Positions 35,258 to 44,035 of a stretch of 64,000 nucleotides of DNA are shown in pieces. A program made the position numbers and the translations under genes. Numbering within the stretch: the first letter of the stretch is position 1; each line of letters begins with the position of its first letter. The stretch lies in assembly GCF_900105195.1 (NCBI RefSeq), contig NZ_FNRX01000003.1, positions 34,001 to 98,000 of the forward strand. Direction: 5' to 3'. This DNA comes from Rhodococcus pyridinivorans. GTDB taxonomy: Bacteria; Actinomycetota; Actinomycetes; Mycobacteriales; Mycobacteriaceae. The notes beneath the pieces are model-generated. The model had not been told where the DNA came from, made no database searches, and saw only the letters and a program-made list of their open reading frames with translations.

Positions 35258-35539
35258 TCAGAATTTTCCCTTGGCGATCTCCCGCAACGCGTCCTTCTCC
35301 AACTCGGCCTCGGCGAGCAGCCGCTTGAGCCGGCTGTTCTGCTCCCGCAGCTCCTTGAGCTCTTTGGCTGCATCGGCGTCCATACCGCCGTACTGGCGAC
35401 GCCAGTTGTACAGCGTCGCTGCCGACACCTCGAGTGCGGCGGCGATCTCCTCACCGTTCTTGCCTTCCGCGGCCAACTCGTCGGCCCGGCGCAGCTTGCG
35501 TACGATGTCTTCCGCCGAATGACGCTTACGTCCCGCCAT
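35258..35539 (-). CDS. IS3-family transposase, OrfA
   Basis: A 93-residue protein, MAGRKRHSAEDIVRKLRRADELAAEGKNGEEIAAALEVSAATLYNWRRQYGG followed by a leucine-zipper-like KELKELREQNSRLKRLLAEAELEKDALRE. It has the helix-turn-helix and dimerisation zipper of IS3 OrfA, binds the IS ends and represses or directs transposition. It precedes OrfB. Confidence 0.93.
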   Translation of the reverse strand: MAGRKRHSAEDIVRKLRRADELAAEGKNGEEIAAALEVSAATLYNWRRQYGGMDADAAKELKELREQNSRLKRLLAEAELEKDALREIAKGKF

Positions 35540-35697
35540 GATCCCTATCGCTCCTTCTTTGCCCTCACCAGGGCATTCAGGACTCTAGACCAGACCGGAC
35601 CTACTCAAGGGGAACAGGCCAGTAGACCGGAAGTCGCCACTCCCATGTCAGGGGTGGCGGTGTGAACAGCGGCATCGAACCGAGAGCACGTGTGCTG

Positions 35698-36889
35698 TCA
35701 GTCCAGCACCAGGAATGTCGGGTCGTCGGCAAACTCAACAACTACCTCACCGAACACCGACGTCGGCGCGACGAGCTTGCCCGCGATCCGGATTCCGCAC
35801 GAGATGTCCTGCGCGGCAGTAGCAGTCGCGCCAACGAGATCGCCGAGCAAAGCCTCGCCGAGGTGCGAGCGTCGCCTCGATCTGCTGGCGGACCGAGTTC
35901 GGGATCTTGCCGACGGGGGTGACGCCATCGATCAGTCCCACGGCCTGTGTTCGGACTTCTGGTTTGACTCCCAGTTCGATCAGTAGGTCGGCCGGGTCGG
36001 TCGACTTCTGCAGCTCGGCACGGCAGAACATGAACATGTCGCAGCTAGGACAGGTGTCCGGAGAATAGATGGCCTGTAAGTGTGCAAGATGGGCCGGTAA
36101 GTTGGCGCGGGTTTCCGGAGGGAAGGCGGCCGCTTCGGAAGCGCGTTCTCGAACACGCATACGGACCTCTTCACGATGGTCGTTCAGGTTCTCGATTACT
36201 GCAGTCGGAGACAGGGAAGAGTTGCGAGGTACGGCGAGGATGCCGAATGTGTGAACGTCCATTCCTGCGGGCAGCTTCGTCCATGCTGCGGCGGACTCGG
36301 CACCTAGGGCGACCTGCAGAAATCCTTTGAGGAGACGGCCATCCTCGATTTTGGCGCGCACTCGTTGATAGTCCTTGGCGTCGCCGACGATCAACCATGA
36401 ACCGTCAGACTTGCCGTCACTGTTTGGAGCCTTGGGCGCAACCACCGCGAAGTCAGGATGCGTGTCCGTAGCGTTCTCGCCTTCGAGCCCGAGAAATGGA
36501 ACGGCCAATTGGTGGATCAGAGTGGCATGTCCATGCGTGACGGCAGCATTATGCGCCAGCTCTAATGCGGACGCTGTCTTGCTCGTGTCGATGTGGGCGT
36601 CGGCTACGACAACGGCCTGCGGCCGTTCCAGGCCCAGGGCGCCGACGGAAACGGTGACCACCTCGGACGCGAAGCGCTTGTCGCGGACGAGCCGTTCGAA
36701 CATCATCGCGCGCATCCAACGCAGCAACGGGATGGCGCTCTGAGGGCCTTTGGAATGGCCGACCTGTTCTGCGAGCTTACGTCGGGTAACGCCGGTAATC
36801 AGGGGGTCGGTGCCACGGAACCGCGCACACGCCGCATGTGAAGAAGCGGCAACCGCGCTGCTTGCGCCGCCCGTCACTTTCGTCGACAA
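35698..36889 (-). pseudogene. PD-(D/E)XK nuclease-like protein with Cys cluster, frameshifted near the C-terminus
   Basis: A frame of about 395 codons. Around residue 145-185 it has THPDFAVVAPK ... WLIVGDAKDYQRV, which fits the Asp...(D/E)xK core of RecB/Cas4-type nucleases. A Cys triad CPSCDMFMFC lies near residue 293, and a single Cys in HAACARFRGTDP near residue 20. Together these resemble the four-Cys iron-sulfur cluster of Cas4/AddB-like enzymes. Near 35867 the frame breaks: the upstream frame turns into Arg-rich sequence, while the +1 frame continues sensibly as LGEALLGDLVGATATAAQDISCGIRIAGKLVAPTSVFGEVVVEFADDPTFLVLD. One inserted base explains it. Possibly a defence-related nuclease; no partner system is certain. 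Confidence 0.6.
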
Positions 36890-37086
36890 GCATCCTCCGA
36901 TGTAACTCGTGCAGGACAGCAGTAGAGGCCGCGGCCTAGATCACGACGCTGGCAGGCCGTGAACGCACAGCTGCACTCTGTAGTTCGCTCCATAGATCGA
37001 TTTCGCTACATGCCATCCGGCACCCACGGAAACCGAAGAACTCGAATGAAGCTGCCAGAGCAAGCACCCAGCTGGCCCGTGCTACC

Positions 37087-37755
37087 TCAGGAGATAGCCC
37101 AGGTCAGCAGGTCGAGCAGACGCACGTCGGTCAGGGTCGCGATCCGGCGGACCTGCTCGCTCTCGGACTGCGCCAGGCGGCGGCGGAACAGTGGGAGGGC
37201 ACCGCTGTCGAGGTTGGCGCACACGTCGTCACGGATGGCCGCCCAGAACATCGCTCGCCTGCCCCGGTGCGGGTATCGGGCAGCCGCGGCACGCGCGTGG
37301 AGCCGGTAGAACGCCATGACCTTCGAGTCGAGGATGGGGAACAATCCTGGGCGTTTGAGGTGGAGCACCTTGCTGATCTTGGCTACCCTCACGTGCCGGG
37401 GAGCGGCAGTGCGGAAATGGTCGTAGAGGGCTTCGGCACGGTCGTAGAGTTCGCCGCTGATGTTTGGGTCGGCGTCGACCAGCTGTGCCTCGATCGGCAC
37501 CGCCGCCCATGGGGCGTCGACGGCGGTGCGGATGAACCAGTCGCGTTGGGCGTGGCTGATGCGGGAGCGCACCTTGTGGGTGCGGGCGATCTCGTCGGCG
37601 GTGATCTCCTTAAGTGCTCCGGGGCCGGGCAGGTCGTAGCGGGTCACGGTCACTGCCGGATAGCCGTGGGCCTTGGCGACCGCGGTGTCGATGTCGATGC
37701 TGCGGCCGGCGATCACCAACACGGCGGCCGCGGCCTCACCGCCGGCGCGGTTCAT
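37087..37755 (-). CDS. DUF6308 family protein
   Basis: A 222-residue protein whose start overlaps the stop of the preceding gene by ATGA. The middle reads KEITADEIARTHKVRSRISHAQRDWFIRTAVDAPWAAVP and KVLHLKRPGLFPILDSKVMAFYR, the conserved blocks of DUF6308 as I recall them. No enzyme activity is known for the family. It lies between the nuclease-like frame and an Ala-rich hypothetical gene on the same strand. Confidence 0.65.
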   Translation of the reverse strand: MNRAGGEAAAAVLVIAGRSIDIDTAVAKAHGYPAVTVTRYDLPGPGALKEITADEIARTHKVRSRISHAQRDWFIRTAVDAPWAAVPIEAQLVDADPNISGELYDRAEALYDHFRTAAPRHVRVAKISKVLHLKRPGLFPILDSKVMAFYRLHARAAAARYPHRGRRAMFWAAIRDDVCANLDSGALPLFRRRLAQSESEQVRRIATLTDVRLLDLLTWAIS

Positions 37756-38228
37756 GGCTTCTGCTGCCTCGCCGGGCCCGGGTCGGTGTCGTTGATTCCC
37801 GGGTCTGTGTGTGGAGTCGCGGCGGACGTGCCTGCGTTCGCCGCAGCGGCGATTTCCGTCGGGTCAGGCCGGCTCGAGGTGCGGATCGTACGAGCAAGTG
37901 CCCGCAGCTGCTGAAGTGAGCGGATTCCGTCCGGGACGCTGCCGTCGGCGGGTGGCCGTCCACTTCGGTAGCAGGCGCGAAAATCCTGCGTGCCGGTCTC
38001 GTTCATCGCATCTTTGAGGTCTTGTGCTGCGGCGATGTACTCGGCGCGGTCGGGTTCGGTGAGCGAGCCGAGGTAGCTGTCCAATGTCTCGATCCGAGCC
38101 TGGGCGTGGGTGTGCGCTGCCGCGTCGGTCTTTGTCTGCGCGGGTGTGCCGCTCCGGTGTGATGCGGTGGTCGGCGCGTGGGCTGTGGTCGATCGTGTGC
38201 GGAATCGGCCGCGTAGTGCGGTGAACAT
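37752..38228 (-). CDS. Hypothetical protein co-transcribed with DUF6308
   Basis: A 158-residue protein from ATG 38228. The N-terminal half is Thr/Ala/His rich and low in complexity. Residues 45-105 (AQARIETLDSYLGSLTEPDRAEYIAAAQDLKDAMNETGTQDFRACYRSG) look like a helical domain. The gene overlaps the DUF6308 gene by four bases, so the two are coupled. I recognise no family. Confidence 0.55.
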   Translation of the reverse strand: MFTALRGRFRTRSTTAHAPTTASHRSGTPAQTKTDAAAHTHAQARIETLDSYLGSLTEPDRAEYIAAAQDLKDAMNETGTQDFRACYRSGRPPADGSVPDGIRSLQQLRALARTIRTSSRPDPTEIAAAANAGTSAATPHTDPGINDTDPGPARQQKP

Positions 38229-38412
38229 CGTTCCCCTCGGTGCGTGTCGGTGGCCTCTCATCATGCACGCCACCTGACGACTCGACCACGCATCGACTCC
38301 GGACGGGATGCGATCACGCAGGGGCCGGGCTCAGGTGGGCAGACGAAACCGAGGGCTGTCTACGACGTCGCCGCCCTGGTCGGCGATGAGTGGAGTGCCT
38401 GAGCGCAGAAAG

Positions 38413-38443
38413 CATCCCCGCCGCAAGGGGTACGGCGGGGATG
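38413..38443 (-). terminator. Hairpin terminator of the KfrA-like gene
   Basis: Stem CATCCCCGCCG with a nine-base loop and exact complement, 89 bp past the stop of the minus-strand coiled-coil gene. Confidence 0.65.
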
Positions 38444-38531
38444 GCCGGATCGAAGTATGACAGGTCGATCCCGTCGAGCCCTGGAGGTCCGCAGCTGCGC
38501 CAGCCGGCAGTGCAGGGAGCCGGCTGGGGGT

Positions 38532-39353
38532 TCACGGGCCGGCCGGGGGCGTGCGCAGGTCCTGGAGTTCGGCGCGCAGTTCGGCGACACGTTCGCGGGC
38601 GGCTTCGGCTTGCGCGTGTGCGGCGGCGGCGTCGGCGCGGGCGGTCTCGGCGCGGTCGCGTTCGGCTGCCGCCGCGGTGCGGGCGGCGGTGAGTTCGGCT
38701 TCGAGCCGCCGGGTGTGTTCGGCTGCGGTGGCCGCCGCGGCGTCTTTCTCGGCGATCGCTCGGGTCAGCCGCTCGCGGTGCTCGTCGAGCTGCCCGGTGA
38801 GCAGCTCGATCCGGTGCTCGAAACCGACGATCTGCTCTCGGTGGGCCGAGGCGGCCTGATCGAGCTGCTGCTGCCAGCGGTCCTGTGCCGCGGCATGCTC
38901 GGCCCGGGCTGCGGTGAGCTGGGCGAGGGCCTCGGTGGCCTCGGCGTCGGCGGCCGTGGCGGCGGCATCGGCGTCGGCGCGTTCGGTGCGAGCGGTGTCG
39001 AGTTCGTCCTGCAGGGCCGCGATCTCGGCTGCGGCGTCGGCCCGGACCTTGTCGGCCTCGGCCTGCACGCGCCGCAGCTGTGCATCGATCGCCGCCGGAT
39101 CGGCGAGCAGATCGGTCGCGGTGGTGATCGACGACGCGATCGTCGTCAGCGTCTCGAGCATCGCCTGGGTTTCGCGGCGCAGCAGTGGTACCGCGTCGGT
39201 GAGGGTGCCGATCGCCGAGGTCGGATCGGTCGGCAGCGCATCCTGTTGTTGCTGGGCGCGGGCCTTGTCTTTCTGGCGCTGCCGCCAGGCCCGTACCCGG
39301 TCGGCGTCGGTGGCGTATTCGCGGCGCCGTCCCCCTCTGACTTCCTCGGCCAT
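38532..39353 (-). CDS. KfrA-like plasmid coiled-coil DNA-binding protein
   Basis: A 273-residue protein: a basic N-terminus (MAEEVRGGRRREYATDADRVRAWRQRQKDKARAQQQ), then a nearly continuous Ala/Glu/Arg-rich coiled coil from about residue 80 to 268 with regular heptads. This is the plan of KfrA-type proteins, which bind their own promoter through the N-terminal domain and form filament-like structures that aid plasmid stability. A 42-bp palindromic operator lies just upstream. Sequence similarity to KfrA itself cannot be checked here, so the name is by architecture. Confidence 0.72.
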   Translation of the reverse strand: MAEEVRGGRRREYATDADRVRAWRQRQKDKARAQQQQDALPTDPTSAIGTLTDAVPLLRRETQAMLETLTTIASSITTATDLLADPAAIDAQLRRVQAEADKVRADAAAEIAALQDELDTARTERADADAAATAADAEATEALAQLTAARAEHAAAQDRWQQQLDQAASAHREQIVGFEHRIELLTGQLDEHRERLTRAIAEKDAAAATAAEHTRRLEAELTAARTAAAAERDRAETARADAAAAHAQAEAARERVAELRAELQDLRTPPAGP

Positions 39354-39401
39354 GACCCCGCCCTCCCGACCCGATGACGTTCCGTATCCAGCATCGTAAC
39401 A

Positions 39402-39443
39402 CCATTCGTAACGTACTTATCATGATACGTACGTTACGAATGG
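39402..39443 (-). promoter_or_regulatory. Large palindromic operator upstream of the coiled-coil gene
   Basis: Perfect 15-bp inverted repeat CCATTCGTAACGTAC (39402-39416) and its complement (39429-39443), separated by 12 bases that themselves contain TATCATGATA. It ends about 50 bp before the ATG, where an autorepressor would sit. Confidence 0.78.
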
Positions 39444-39873
39444 CGTGAATCGATGCTCGGACCAGGAGACCGGCCCCTGCCGTCGCGCACCTCCCGAGGC
39501 TTCCGCACCCCCGGGCACCTCGTCGGCTGCTCCTCCGCCATGGACGGGGGGCCGCGGTGGTCATCGGCGATGTCATCGTCGCGAGGGCACGGGGAGGCAG
39601 CTTGTCGATCCCCGGTCGCTCGAGGGGCAGGACGGTACCGGCGGACCCCACTTCCCCCGCCTCATAGACGGCAGTGACCGGCCGGCCGAGGCGGGTGTGC
39701 AGGCCGGTGCGAAGGTGCCCGGCATCGGAGATTCTTCCGCTCTCGACGCCGGGTTTCCTGCGGAAACGATGCGGCAGGCCGATGCTTCCCGAAGTCCGCT
39801 GTCGCGTCCCTCCATCGACCTGCCGCCACTGACGATAGCGTCCGAGTAGAACGTATGTGCGAAAATCTGGAGT
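39444..39873. other. Gap without a supported gene
   Basis: Frames on both strands exist, but with composition typical of shadow frames. Nothing clear besides the operator to its left. Confidence 0.4.
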
Positions 39874-40134
39874 GTGGTGTCCTACGAACGCGCACCGAAA
39901 CGGTGCCCGAACGGGCACCGACTGGGACCACACCGGGTGGTCGTGGGCTGGACACCGTGCACCTGCGCGACGGCGCTACGCCCCTCGGGAGCCACCGGAC
40001 ATCGCACCTATCTGTGCATCGTCTGCGATGCGGAAATCTTCGTTCCGCCGCATACGGGACCACAGTTCTCCGGGGTGCAGTGGCCGCCGAGGCAGGCGCA
40101 GGAGCAGCCGCGGCCCGACTCGTCAGGTGAGTGA
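39874..40134 (+). CDS. Small zinc-ribbon-like protein
   Basis: An 86-residue protein from GTG 39874. It has RCPNGHRLGPHRVVVGWTPCTCATALRP...GHRTYLCIVCDAEIFVPPHTGPQF: a Cys at CPNGH, a CTC pair, then CIVC, enough ligands for one zinc site. Small proteins of this kind recur in actinobacterial mobile DNA. Function unknown. Confidence 0.65.
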   Translation: MVSYERAPKRCPNGHRLGPHRVVVGWTPCTCATALRPSGATGHRTYLCIVCDAEIFVPPHTGPQFSGVQWPPRQAQEQPRPDSSGE

Positions 40135-40249
40135 GCCGGCCGGATCGCAGACGGGGCGACCCGCCAGGGTCCAGAAGATTAGCTTTGCTGAATTTGTGGT
40201 GTGAACTGGGAAAACGACACGTCCCGTTCTGTCGTGTCGATCGGAGAAA

Positions 40250-40429
40250 AGCACCACCATCAAGCCCGGCGACCAGGTGAAGGTCAGCGCACGCGGCCCC
40301 AAGTTCGTGTTCACCATCGAAGACATCGATGAGGACGCCGGCATGGCGATGATCGAGGTCAACGCCGACAGCCCGCTCACGTATCCGTGGCCGGCGCGCG
40401 TGAGCGATCTCGTACCCGTCGAGGACTGA
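40250..40429 (+). pseudogene. Small KOW-like protein lacking a start codon
   Basis: The plus-strand frame reads TTIKPGDQVKVSARGPKFVFTIEDIDEDAGMAMIEVNADSPLTYPWPARVSDLVPVED, a KOW/SH3-barrel-like short protein. CGGAGAAAA lies just upstream like a ribosome site, but the codon where ATG would be expected (40250) is AGC, and the frame is closed by a stop farther up. Translation could only begin at an internal GTG near 40274. Probably a gene whose start was lost. Confidence 0.5.
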
Positions 40430-40560
40430 CTCCGAGAGTCCTTCCTCCTGACGTTCGCTCTCGCTCCACCTGTTTGGTACCGATCCGTGCTTCCGCTACG
40501 GTGACCGCTGCAATCACCCGAGTTCCCCCGACAGGTGAGTGATTCCCTGACGGGTCGAAG

Positions 40561-40600
40561 GATGGTCCCCGGCGCCCCCGCCGGGGACCATCGCCTTTTC
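40561..40600 (+). terminator. Rho-independent terminator
   Basis: Perfect 14-bp stem GATGGTCCCCGGCG with a four-C loop (40561-40592), followed by CC and five T. This is the most classical terminator in the window. It ends plus-strand transcription from the small genes at 39.9-40.4 kb. Confidence 0.85.
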
Positions 40601-40651
40601 TGCTGATGGGGTTGTACATGCAGCGGACGACACAGTCGCTACTCTCGGCGC

Positions 40652-40841
40652 GTGGAGGACAGGACGCGAGCCATCGGCGACGCCGCCGATGCGATGACCG
40701 ACGAGGGAACTCGAGACCGCGATTGCGGCGCTACACGCCCGTGAGCGGGAACTCCTCGTCGCCGCAGACAGCGAAGCAGCGTTCGATCTGATGGGCACGA
40801 AGTTCGTGTTGTTGTCCACGCTGGAAGGTCAGCGGCGGTAG
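40652..40841 (+). pseudogene. Small helical protein with a one-base frameshift
   Basis: From GTG 40652 the frame reads VEDRTRAIGDAADAMTDEG. After about 40708 the +1 frame continues as LETAIAALHARERELLVAADSEAAFDLMGTKFVLLSTLEGQRR to a stop at 40841. Removing one G from the GGG at 40705-40707 would join the two halves into a 62-residue helical protein. The indel may be a real mutation or a sequence error in a G run. Confidence 0.55.
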
Positions 40842-41000
40842 CTGACTGTTGTACGGATTCGGTTTTTTCTTCATTTCTGTCTGCTGCGGTATTCGTATAG
40901 CAGTTTGTGGAGCAGATTCGTACAGGGTTACTGCGCGGCTGACATATCCTCTCGGTGCCGTTCAGGATTCAGCGCGGCGCAGCCGCTTGTGATCATGGGC

Positions 41001-41237
41001 TCACGCGGGCAACCCGGGCGCGGTAGTCGTGACCGGTGGCGCGCGCAGTGCGGCGGCAAGTTCCATTCGCCTGACTCCCTGTTCCATCAGCTCTGTGGCG
41101 TTGCTGTCGGTGATCGGGTGGGGCGTGCGGACGACACCGGCATAGCGGATGCGCTCTTCGAGCTCGTCCGGTTCGTGGGCCGGCTGGTCAGCGGTGCAAC
41201 GCGGCTCTACGCCAGTAATAACACGGCTGCCCGACAC
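41001..41237 (-). CDS. Short hypothetical protein after the Fic gene
   Basis: About 78 residues from GTG 41237, with GAGGAGGG seven bases upstream. Sequence ...DQPAHEPDELEERIRYAGVVRTPHPITDSNATELMEQGVRRMELAAALRAPPV... is helical and acidic/basic mixed. It starts about 20 bases past the Fic stop and is likely in the same transcript. No family recognised. Confidence 0.5.
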   Translation of the reverse strand: MSGSRVITGVEPRCTADQPAHEPDELEERIRYAGVVRTPHPITDSNATELMEQGVRRMELAAALRAPPVTTTAPGLPA

Positions 41238-41255
41238 CTTCACCCCTCCTCGGTC

Positions 41256-43172
41256 CTATAGCTGCGGCCCGAGGTGCAGATCGGGTGTGGGTGGTTGGTG
41301 TTCATGTATGGCCGGTGGTCGGCTGTTCGGTTGTGGTGGTGTGTGGTGGACCTGCGGTGGTCCGTGGAGGGCCTTCCCTGTTGAGAGCGAACTCTGCTCC
41401 TCCCCTACCTCGTCGGCATGCGTGAGATTCCGGTGCGGCTCGCCGTCGGCGGGATTCGGTTTCGCTGCCTTTGGGGCATCGTCGGTCCTGGTCGACATGG
41501 CGTGACGGGGTTCCTCGGCCACCTGGATTGCGGTGGTCAGCGGCTCGTAGGTCTCGTTGCGTTCCGGGGAATTCTCCAGCAGGGCGTAGCTGCGGTGGGC
41601 CAGCACATCCCAGTGCTTCTCGTACCGTTGCGCGGCGTCGACCGCGCCGAGGTCCGGGGCGGCGGCGGGAAGCTCGGTGGTGATGGCACGGGCGAGTTCG
41701 GCGGCGAAGGCTTCCCGGCCGGCAACTCGCATAGCGTCCTCGAGGACCGGGTCCGGTTCGATGCCTTCGGGGGGATCATCGTGGTAGTTCGCTGCGTGGG
41801 TGGCGGCACGGAGCGCTTCGGGGTCGATGGTGCGCCAGTCGATCGTGCGGTCGGGGCGGTCGTGGACGAGCTGGTCGGTCATGAGTACGACGGCGACCGA
41901 CTGGACGCCTTCGGTTTCCTCCTGGATGGCGGCCATGTGGCGTCCGAGCTGGTGGGGGTCGGTGAGAGTGTTCTCGTCCGGGGCGGCGATCACCGGGCTG
42001 GTGTAGGCGGAGGTGTCGCTGACGATCGGCATGAAGTCGGTGTGCAGCTCACGGTGGATGACACTTGCGTGTAGTTCGCTGCCGTCCCCGGTAATTTCGC
42101 GGTGGGCGAGGTGGTCGGCGGTCCGCAGTGCCAACTCCCAGGTGATGAGGCGGCGCAGCCGGGCGGGGTCGCGCTCGTCAAAGGCATTGACCGGGGCTCC
42201 GGTGTCGTAGCGCATGGTGTTCTTGCCTGCTGCCGGGTCAAACAGGTCCTTGTAGCGGTGGTTCGGCTCGGGGAGTGCTGCGGCGGCGCGTTCGGCCGCG
42301 AGGGTGGAGGTGCCCTCAAGGATCCGGCGTACGGCGGCATCGTGTTCGGGACCGTAGTCGGTGCGTTCAGCCAGGTTCAGGCCGATGCGGATCAGGGCGT
42401 GAGCGTTGTCGAGTTCGGCTCCGCTCAAGGATCGCTCGCGGGGGCTCTCCCGGAAGGTCTGGAAGGCCGTGTAGGGGCCGCTGCGATCACGGTCGTAGTC
42501 GCGCAGCATCGTCATATGGGTGGTCAAAGACAGCACTGGTCGACCTGGGGCGGGCTGGGCAGGGACGTATCCGATGTTCGGTACGACCGCCGGGGCGAGA
42601 ACGTCGGCGAGCAGTCTGGGATCTCCGGTCTCGGCGGTGATGTAGCGGGCCGCCGATAGGGCAGCGAGGTCGACACGTGCGGTGTCGATCTGCCATCCGG
42701 CCCGGTCTGCGATGCGGCGGAACAGCTCGTACTGCGTCCGAGAGTTCCCGTCCGGGAAGGGATGAATCTCCGTCAAGCGTGACCAGTAATCGGCCAGACG
42801 GGTGACGACGGTGTGGTGGTCGAGTCCGGTCAGGTTGTTCTCGGCGGCGAGATCGGCGAACAGTTCGTCGACGTCGGCGGTGGTGTCCTCGGGGCTCGAG
42901 TGGGCGATCGGCAGATTGCCCTGGGTGGTGGGCACCGTTTTGTACTGGCCGGCCCAGACGTACAGGCCGTCGAAGGCTCGCCGGTGTATCTCGCGTAGGA
43001 ACTCTCCGGTGAAGGTGCTCGGCGAGGGAACGTCCGCGAATTCGTACATCGCCTGCGTGAACAGGCGTTTTTCGATTCTGTCGAGTGTTGGGGTGTCGGT
43101 GATGCCGAGAAGGTTCACTCGCGTGTCGGTTCCGGGGATGTAGCCCTCGATCGGGAGCGACGAGGCGGTCAT
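41256..43172 (-). CDS. Fic/DOC-family AMP-transferase with long C-terminal extension
   Basis: A 638-residue protein from ATG 43172, overlapping the upstream gene by ATGA. The Fic core lies at residues 50-150: FTGEFLREIHRRAFDGLYVWAGQYK, then the active-site motif HPFPDGNSRTQ starting at residue 137 (family HPFxxGNGR; here Ser replaces the second Gly). Fic enzymes transfer AMP to hydroxyl groups of target proteins, often topoisomerases in toxin-antitoxin pairs. The 480 residues after the core, with repeated helical sections and a Pro-rich tail (HHTPPQPNSRPPAIHEHQPPTP), match the size of Fic proteins of conjugative plasmids. The coupled upstream gene may be its inhibitor. Confidence 0.88.
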   Translation of the reverse strand: MTASSLPIEGYIPGTDTRVNLLGITDTPTLDRIEKRLFTQAMYEFADVPSPSTFTGEFLREIHRRAFDGLYVWAGQYKTVPTTQGNLPIAHSSPEDTTADVDELFADLAAENNLTGLDHHTVVTRLADYWSRLTEIHPFPDGNSRTQYELFRRIADRAGWQIDTARVDLAALSAARYITAETGDPRLLADVLAPAVVPNIGYVPAQPAPGRPVLSLTTHMTMLRDYDRDRSGPYTAFQTFRESPRERSLSGAELDNAHALIRIGLNLAERTDYGPEHDAAVRRILEGTSTLAAERAAAALPEPNHRYKDLFDPAAGKNTMRYDTGAPVNAFDERDPARLRRLITWELALRTADHLAHREITGDGSELHASVIHRELHTDFMPIVSDTSAYTSPVIAAPDENTLTDPHQLGRHMAAIQEETEGVQSVAVVLMTDQLVHDRPDRTIDWRTIDPEALRAATHAANYHDDPPEGIEPDPVLEDAMRVAGREAFAAELARAITTELPAAAPDLGAVDAAQRYEKHWDVLAHRSYALLENSPERNETYEPLTTAIQVAEEPRHAMSTRTDDAPKAAKPNPADGEPHRNLTHADEVGEEQSSLSTGKALHGPPQVHHTPPQPNSRPPAIHEHQPPTPDLHLGPQL

Positions 43173-43402
43173 TTCTCGGGGCGCTCCCCGCGTCGGAACT
43201 CGTTGAGGATGTCCTCGCGGGTGAGTCCGGCCTCGATCTGCTCGATGATGTCTCGGGGATCTTCGCCGCCGAGGTCGCCCGCCATCGCGCAAGCGGCGCG
43301 GATGTGCTGTGCGATGGTCTCGCGTGTCACCTCCTCGCCGAAGGGGGCGAGTCGTTCACGTAGGGACGGGTTTTCGGTCGTGTCGTCGCCCATGTCGGTC
43401 AT
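43169..43402 (-). CDS. Small acidic protein coupled to Fic, candidate antitoxin
   Basis: A 77-residue protein, TDMGDDTTENPSLRERLAPFGEEVTRETIAQHIRAACAMAGDLGGEDPRDIIEQIEAGLTREDILNEFRRGERPEK. Its stop overlaps the Fic start (ATGA), the usual order for VbhA-type antitoxins. I do not see a clear (S/T)xxxE(G/N) inhibitory motif, so the antitoxin role rests on gene order and size. Confidence 0.6.
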   Translation of the reverse strand: MTDMGDDTTENPSLRERLAPFGEEVTRETIAQHIRAACAMAGDLGGEDPRDIIEQIEAGLTREDILNEFRRGERPEK

Positions 43403-43477
43403 GGTCTCCCCTGTTGGTGTGGTGTGGTTCGGACGTGGGGCGGGATCGGCCGCGGATCCCCTCCCCCACTGGTGTGT

Positions 43478-44035
43478 TCACGTTGTGGCTCCGACAGTAG
43501 GCGCGCCCCCGAATCGGGCGCGTACACGCTCGAGGCGTCGGGCGGCGGCGCGCTGGACACGACCGATGGCGACCATGTGGTCGAACAGGTCGGCTTCGGG
43601 CAGGGTTTCGGCGGCTTCGGTGATGGTGGCTCCGGCGGTGCGAAAGCTGCGACGGTAGGCGGCGCTGATGACGGCATGGGCGTAGTAGGGCGAGGCGGTG
43701 GGATCGGCGCCGGCGGTGGTGGCGGTGGTCAGGGCGTAGGCGAGTCGGCGGCCGTGGTGACCGGCGAGCCGACCGTGGCGCTCGAGGTGGGCCAGGACCA
43801 TTGCGGGGTCGTGGGGTTGGCCGGTGTTCATCAGTGCGGCGATGGCGTCGAACAGTTCGGCGTGGAGTGGCTGGTGGAAGTCGTCGGTGGTGAGCAGGTC
43901 CACGATGTCGGCGGCTGCGGCGCGGGTGGCGAACAGCAGCGCGCACAGCAGCAGGGTTTCGGTGTCGGCGTCTGGGGGCGCGAACTCGTCGGCGCTGAGG
44001 TAGCGGTCGAGATCGGTCTGGTCGGTGACGGTCAT
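43478..44035 (-). CDS. DnaB-like helicase N-terminal domain protein
   Basis: A 185-residue protein. Residues 20-135 (DADTETLLLCALLFATRAAAADIVDLLTTDDFHQPLHAELFDAIAALMNTGQPHDPAMVLAHLERHGRL...YYAHAVISAAYRRSFRTAGATITEAAE) match the helical N-terminal domain of replicative helicase DnaB, which contacts primase and loader. No ATPase domain follows. Stand-alone DnaB-N proteins occur on actinobacterial plasmids and may interact with the host replisome. It overlaps the upstream 90-residue gene by ATGA. Confidence 0.82.
   Translation of the reverse strand: MTVTDQTDLDRYLSADEFAPPDADTETLLLCALLFATRAAAADIVDLLTTDDFHQPLHAELFDAIAALMNTGQPHDPAMVLAHLERHGRLAGHHGRRLAYALTTATTAGADPTASPYYAHAVISAAYRRSFRTAGATITEAAETLPEADLFDHMVAIGRVQRAAARRLERVRARFGGAPTVGATT

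Larger units (their letters stand above)
34361..35603 (-). mobile_element. IS3-family insertion sequence
   Basis: OrfA and OrfB in overlapping phases lie between imperfect inverted repeats: GGTCCGGTCGGTTCTAGAGCC at 34363-34383, and at 35580-35601 the complement of GGTCCGGTCTGGTCTAGAGTCC. Both ends are present and the transposase appears intact, so the element may be active. Confidence 0.88.
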
